NCBI GenBank assembly: GCA_018824405.1
Contig: JAHJGO010000022.1
Span: 103,910-167,909 of the forward strand
Origin: Gammaproteobacteria bacterium
GTDB lineage: Bacteria > Pseudomonadota > Gammaproteobacteria > Burkholderiales > Sulfuricellaceae
Length of the DNA: 64,000 nucleotides
Direction of reading: 5' to 3'
In this document: positions 60,627 to 64,000 of the stretch, piece by piece
Numbering within the stretch: the stretch's first letter is position 1
Layout of the letters: every line of letters starts with the position of its first letter
Notes under the pieces: model-generated
What the model saw: only the letters and a program-made list of their open reading frames with translations
Told to the model about the DNA's origin: nothing
Database searches by the model: none
Program-made: the position numbers and the translations under genes

Positions 60627-60965
60627 ATGCGCAATGTTCCCAGTATTCCACCTCTGTCGCCCGCGGCAGCGGATGCTATGGATGTTAAACCAGTCAGCTA
60701 TCTGCGGGCGGCGCAGGTTGTTGGCGAGCGCAGTCTGACCCCGCTGGTGTTCCCGCATCATCGCACACTTGAAAAATCTGAACCTGACACGAGTTCTGGT
60801 ACGCCTCCTTCTGAGGATCGGCGTCGCGAGGTAGAAAGACGAAGGTTTTGTCGGCGCATTAATCAAAAGGATACGGGTCTGTACGACACCCGAGCCGCAG
60901 AGGAACGCCGGAGCGGAAATCGCCGCGAAAGCGATATCACCACCAAAATCGAGGAAAATATCTAG
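60627..60965 (+). CDS. Small hypothetical protein, highly charged
   Basis: 112 residues, no domain recognised. The C-terminal half is rich in Arg/Glu (RRREVERRRFCRRI, EERRSGNRRES). No signal peptide. Weak ribosome-binding site. Function unknown; possibly a real small gene of the local lineage. Confidence 0.5.
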   Translation: MRNVPSIPPLSPAAADAMDVKPVSYLRAAQVVGERSLTPLVFPHHRTLEKSEPDTSSGTPPSEDRRREVERRRFCRRINQKDTGLYDTRAAEERRSGNRRESDITTKIEENI

Positions 60966-61023
60966 CACCCAGTTGTGCTCCATTCCCTGAAATGGCATTG
61001 AGGGATAAATCCGCCCACATGGA

Positions 61024-61197
61024 TCAAAACGACAAAGGGCGGGTCATGTACTGGCCGTGCATTTTCTTTATCCGGTTGATTTGCGCATCCATCTTGCGCA
61101 GCGTTGCCGTACGCATATGTGTCTTTCCCTCTGCTGCCGCCTTGCTGCAGATGCGGCGGATTGCCAGCATCAGTTCCAGTTGATTGTGTTTGCTCAT
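61024..61197 (-). CDS. 57-residue basic protein
   Basis: Start MSKHNQLELMLAIRRIC at 61197 and stop at 61024. AAAGGAAG stands 6 bases before the ATG. Basic, helical, with no known motif. The longer frame overlapping it in another phase is a shadow. Operator 3 lies 84 bases upstream, next to a TTGACA on the minus strand. Confidence 0.55.
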   Translation of the reverse strand: MSKHNQLELMLAIRRICSKAAAEGKTHMRTATLRKMDAQINRIKKMHGQYMTRPLSF

Positions 61198-61281
61198 CGC
61201 GACTTCCTTTCTGCCAGGTTTTGGTTTGACTGCAAATTCCTTGCAATGCTGCTTGCGTGGTTTTGATTATTCAGCATGTCA

Positions 61282-61298
61282 AGCTCATGAGGTGAGCC
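61282..61298. promoter_or_regulatory. Palindromic operator 3 (AGCTCA-N5-TGAGCC)
   Basis: AGCTCA-TGAGG-TGAGCC, again with a 5-base spacer and followed by A, so TGAGCCA is shared by all three. It overlaps TTGACA (61282-61277) on the minus strand, 84 bases before the 57-residue gene. Confidence 0.5.
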
Positions 61299-61653
61299 AC
61301 TTTAAAGCCAAATGAGGGGATGGGTTAGAGACTGTCGAGGGCTGGAAATGTGCGGCGAGAATGCACGCGGGAAATGATAAAGCCGGCTGATTGTGACTGA
61401 AAACGTGAATTTGCATCTAATGGGAATCATATTTTTGCACAAAACAGCCATCTTTTCGGTTATCGAACTCAGAACTTGAGGCGACAAATACCCATAATTT
61501 TGCAGTTTGTTCGGAAGGTTGGCATATCGTTGCACTTTGTTGCTTCGATATTGCGTATCCCTGTAGTTTTTCCCTTGAGGTTGCGTCTTGGTGCCACATA
61601 CGAACTTACTTCGGTCCGTCAAGTGATCTCAGTGCACCAGTCTGTTTTTCGGC
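61299..61653. other. Gene-free AT-rich interval
   Basis: About 355 bases between operator 3 and the insertion sequence. Base composition is lower in GC than neighbours. A minus-strand frame at 61302-61622 has no supporting site or recognisable domain. I see nothing reliable here. Confidence 0.5.
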
Positions 61654-63261
61654 GATTCTGTTGAAAAACTCGCTGTTGTTGCCGGGGAGAAGTTGTCGCA
61701 GGGGTAGTTGGATTGGCGAGTTGCCCTTATTGTTTTTTTCCGAGCCTAGATGCCCGGTTTTTGAGTTAATCGGAAGGGGTTTGCCTCAAGCAGGCGCACC
61801 TATCCTGTCAGTCGGCGGCCCTTGCGCGATTAGCTTGGCCATACGCCGCAGGTTCTGGACGGTTGCCGCGAGTGTGAATTCGTCATTTGCACCACTGAGT
61901 CCATGTAACCGCAGGCGATCCAATTTGAGGATGGACTTGAGATGCGCGAAGAGCATCTCGACCTTCCTGCGTTCATACCGTGAGCGTTGATACTCGGGTG
62001 TGGTGGCAATCGTCCGTGCGACATCACGGGCCTTCTCATGGACGCTACGGGCGATCTTGCGAAACTTCATGTTCGGGCAGCACTGGACTTTCATTGGGCA
62101 CGCCACACAATCACGCTCACTGGATCGATAGATGATGGTGTCGGCCTTGGTGACGTGAGAACGCAGACGCTTGAACGGGCGCCAGTTGCTGCGGAGCAAC
62201 TTTCCGGCCGGGCATCGGTATTCGTCCGCCACTTCATCCCATTGGAATTCATCCCGTTGGAAAGTGCCATCCTTACGCGCGGTCTTATCAAAGACGGGCA
62301 TGTGCGGCTCAATGCCTTTCTCCTCAACCATCCAGCCCAGCATGGGCGCGGTGCCATAGGCGGTGTCCGCTATGAGGCGCTCAGGATTCAGGTCGAAACG
62401 CTCCTCGACGCGATCGACCATGAGCTTGGTGGATTCTACCTCCGCGGCGCGGTTGGCCGGCGTCGCCTCCACATCCAGGATAATCCCGTTGTCGGTGTCG
62501 ATCAGGTAGTTAGTCGAATAGGCGAAGAAAGCGATGCCACCCTTGGCAGCGGTCCAACGTGAATCCGGGTCACTCAGCGAGATTTTGCGCGGCACGACCG
62601 CCGCGAGGGCTTCATCATCCAGCGCCGCCAGATACTCACGCATGGCCCTGGTGTCGATCTCGGGGTTATCCCAATCGCAGCGTTCTCCTGGCTGAACACT
62701 ATGCTGGTGGCTTGCGTTGGCCTCAATCAGGCTGGCATCCACGGCAAAGCCTTCACCCTTGACCAAGCCAGCCGCCATGCAGCGGCGAACCACTTCCTCG
62801 AATAGCCAGCGGAAGGTGCCGTTGGCACGGAACCGGCCATGACGGTTCTTGGAGAAGGTCGAATGATCGGGAACGGCCTCCTCCAGGCCGAGGCGGCAGA
62901 ACCACCGATAGGCCAGATTCAGATGCACTTCCTCACACAGGCGGCGCTCGGAACGAATGCCATAGCAGTAGCCGACGATCAGCATCCGTATCATCAACTC
63001 GGGATCAATGGAGGGACGGCCGGTATGGCTATAGTGATCAGCCAGCTGTTTGCGTAGGTCACTCAGGTCAAGACATTGGTCGATGCCTCGGAGGAGATGA
63101 TTCTGAGGAATGTGTTCATCCAGGTTGAAGCTGTAGAACAACCGGTTCTGGTCCGCTTTTCGATGCCCCATCATTCTGCTTACCCCTTCAGAATCAATGG
63201 TTTGATTATAACTCAGACCGCCATTATAGGCTTGATATTGATCGGGTTTTTCAACAGAATC
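61654..63261 (-). mobile_element. Complete IS1182/IS5-like insertion sequence
   Basis: Terminal inverted repeats match at 18 of 19: 61654-61672 (GATTCTGTTGAAAAACTCG) and 63243-63261 (its complement with one change). Flanked by a 4-base CGGC direct repeat (61650-61653 and 63262-63265), consistent with a target-site duplication. One transposase gene inside. Confidence 0.85.
61786..63174 (-). CDS. IS1182-family-like transposase
   Basis: 462 residues from ATG 63174 (MMGHRKADQNRLF). An N-terminal DUF772-type domain (about 30-110) is followed by a DDE domain. Catalytic Asp is likely in FAVDASLIEAN, the second in IADTAYGT and the Glu in RKVEMLFAHLKSI. Appears intact, so the element may still be mobile. 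Confidence 0.9.
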   Translation of the reverse strand: MMGHRKADQNRLFYSFNLDEHIPQNHLLRGIDQCLDLSDLRKQLADHYSHTGRPSIDPELMIRMLIVGYCYGIRSERRLCEEVHLNLAYRWFCRLGLEEAVPDHSTFSKNRHGRFRANGTFRWLFEEVVRRCMAAGLVKGEGFAVDASLIEANASHQHSVQPGERCDWDNPEIDTRAMREYLAALDDEALAAVVPRKISLSDPDSRWTAAKGGIAFFAYSTNYLIDTDNGIILDVEATPANRAAEVESTKLMVDRVEERFDLNPERLIADTAYGTAPMLGWMVEEKGIEPHMPVFDKTARKDGTFQRDEFQWDEVADEYRCPAGKLLRSNWRPFKRLRSHVTKADTIIYRSSERDCVACPMKVQCCPNMKFRKIARSVHEKARDVARTIATTPEYQRSRYERRKVEMLFAHLKSILKLDRLRLHGLSGANDEFTLAATVQNLRRMAKLIAQGPPTDRIGAPA

Positions 63262-63543
63262 CGGCCATTGCTGCCGTTGGCCCGACAACACTCCGACGGC
63301 TGGTATGGGTCCCGTAAGAGACCCTCGGTGAAAAACCCTGGTAGGTTGCCAAAGATCACTGCGGTATCGGCTCATGTCCCATGTACGTGAATTAAGAAAC
63401 GCCCATACACTTGTGTTGCTGAATAATTACTGGACGGCCTCGCGCACCGTCCAGCGCCATTGATCTCGATCGCCGGGAACTTCGGCTGCTGCTGTTCCGG
63501 CTGAAGGAGTGGGCGGCGCAGCTCGCCCAATACTGGCGGCAGC
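63262..63543. other. Remnant DNA between IS element and Crp/Fnr pseudogene
   Basis: 282 bases with no credible gene. Several short frames cross it but none has a recognisable domain or ribosome-binding site. Likely debris from past insertions. Confidence 0.5.
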
Positions 63544-63878
63544 TCAAGGATAGGAGCGGGGCAGGGGTGCCTGGTAACACTCGCAGGCCCGTTTCTCCAA
63601 TCAAGACCGGTCAAGCACAGTGATGTGACCACGGCGGTAACTAATCAAGCCCGCGTGCAGCAACTTCCCGGTGGCCTCCGTGATGCCCTCGCGACGCACT
63701 CCCAGCATATGGGCAATTAATTCCTGCGTCACGGTCAATTCATTCGAGGGCGATCGGTCGATGCTGGACAGCAGCCAGCGGCAGAGTTGCTGCTCCACCG
63801 AATGGTGTCGATTGCATACGGCGATCTTGGGTATCTGCGTAATCAGCGCCTGGGTGTGATGAGGTCGGTTGGCAATAG
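63544..63878 (-). pseudogene. Crp/Fnr-family regulator fragment
   Basis: The minus strand encodes the C-terminal part of a Crp/Fnr-type protein: ALITQ, CNRHHSVEQQLCRWLL, the HTH region TQELIAHMLGVRREGITEA and GHITVLDR. A TGA at 63603-63601 follows LDRS in frame, and beyond it the reading continues LEKRACECYQ, typical of the family end. The N-terminal nucleotide-binding domain is absent, apparently cut off by the IS3-type element. Inactive. Confidence 0.75.
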
Positions 63879-64000
63879 TGGAGTCCAACGGGTTAAGCAG
63901 CGAGCAGATTTTCATAGTATCGCTGCGTGAATACGGCAGGTGACAGGTAGCCCAGCCGAGCCTGTTTCCGCTGCCGGTTGTAGAAGATCTCGATGTACTC
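63879..64000 (-). mobile_element. End of an IS3-family element (off right edge)
   Basis: From TGGAGTCCAACGGG (63879) to the window end. The start of the inverted repeat is inferred from the position of the transposase stop and the TG dinucleotide. Confidence 0.5.
63893..64000 (-). CDS. IS3-family transposase OrfB, C-terminal fragment
   Basis: The last 35 codons, ending ENLLAA, are visible: EYIEIFYNRQRKQARLGYLS matches the conserved C-terminus (FYN-R-R-LGYLSP) of the rve-type IS3 OrfB. The gene runs off the right edge. Confidence 0.8.
   Translation of the reverse strand, partial: EYIEIFYNRQRKQARLGYLSPAVFTQRYYENLLAA

Noticed and set aside
61302..61622. Minus-strand frame of 106 codons in the AT-rich interval
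   Set aside because: No ribosome-binding site, domain or codon pattern supports it, and it lies in a zone of insertion debris.
63307..63323. Short GGGTC...GACCC hairpin near the IS
   Set aside because: Five-base arms are expected by chance and there is no linked gene.

Overview
This 64 kb window is chromosomal DNA of a Gram-negative, ubiquinone-using proteobacterium. I infer a betaproteobacterium, most likely a free-living respiratory Nitrosomonadales-type organism. Supporting signs are Coq7, the acetyl-CoA carboxylase, haem and glycine-cleavage loci, DsbD, a seven-part Mrp antiporter, many c-di-GMP sensors, GC-rich coding sequence and dense minus-strand operons. No genome comparison could be run, so the taxonomy is inference.

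Layout. 1-2.3 kb: a PAS/GGDEF sensor cut by the left edge. 2.4-4.8 kb: an ABC-F ATPase of the YbiT type overlapping a small NAD(P)-binding dehydrogenase. 4.8-8.7 kb: a second PAS/GGDEF diguanylate cyclase and two small conserved genes. A decayed copy of the 3' end of one of these genes lies at 4.83-4.98 kb. 8.7-12.6 kb: coq7, glcF, an unusual HTH-like/ferredoxin/flavin-reductase fusion and a CDGSH protein. 13-29.6 kb: a long minus-strand housekeeping block (split glycine cleavage operon with tpx inserted, DUF3426 protein with a Pro-Glu repeat, prmA, accC, accB, aroQ, a TlpA-like protein, dsbD, cutA), then fxsA, a MoaD-like protein, murI, an epimerase-like gene and a ferredoxin-type reductase. 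29.5-37.7 kb: two large PAS-GAF-HD-GYP proteins flanking a CheB-CheR-PAS fusion. 37.7-41.5 kb: hemC-hemD-hemX and a hemY cut to its N-terminal half, plus a thioredoxin-like protein. 41.5 kb: tRNA-Ser(GCU) with a good promoter and terminator. 43.2-53.0 kb: a translationally coupled operon encoding a Kef-type antiporter, tandem Usp, Mrp subunits A/B-C-D-E-F-G, and DUF2062, YqaA-like and YbaN-like membrane proteins. 53.2-56.7 kb: a NavAb-like sodium channel, a rhodanese lipoprotein, a DASS anion transporter and a CBS protein. 57-61.3 kb: HD phosphohydrolase, WYL regulator, DUF4258-like gene, DEDDh exonuclease/GIY-YIG fusion and small genes. 61.6-64 kb: a complete IS1182-like element, a Crp/Fnr pseudogene with an in-frame stop and the end of an IS3-family element.

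The most interesting non-obvious signal is a repeated palindrome, GGCTCR-N5-TGAGCCA. It occurs three times in intergenic DNA between 57.5 and 61.3 kb: between the HD and WYL genes (over a predicted -10), upstream of the DUF4258-like gene, and upstream of an unlisted 57-codon gene. I propose it is the operator of the WYL regulator and defines a small local regulon, possibly linked to nucleic-acid stress. This is inference from sequence alone.

The genes work together in several blocks: envelope redox folding (TlpA-like, DsbD), haem synthesis, glycine/one-carbon metabolism, cation and pH homeostasis, and c-di-GMP turnover (two GGDEF and two HD-GYP proteins).
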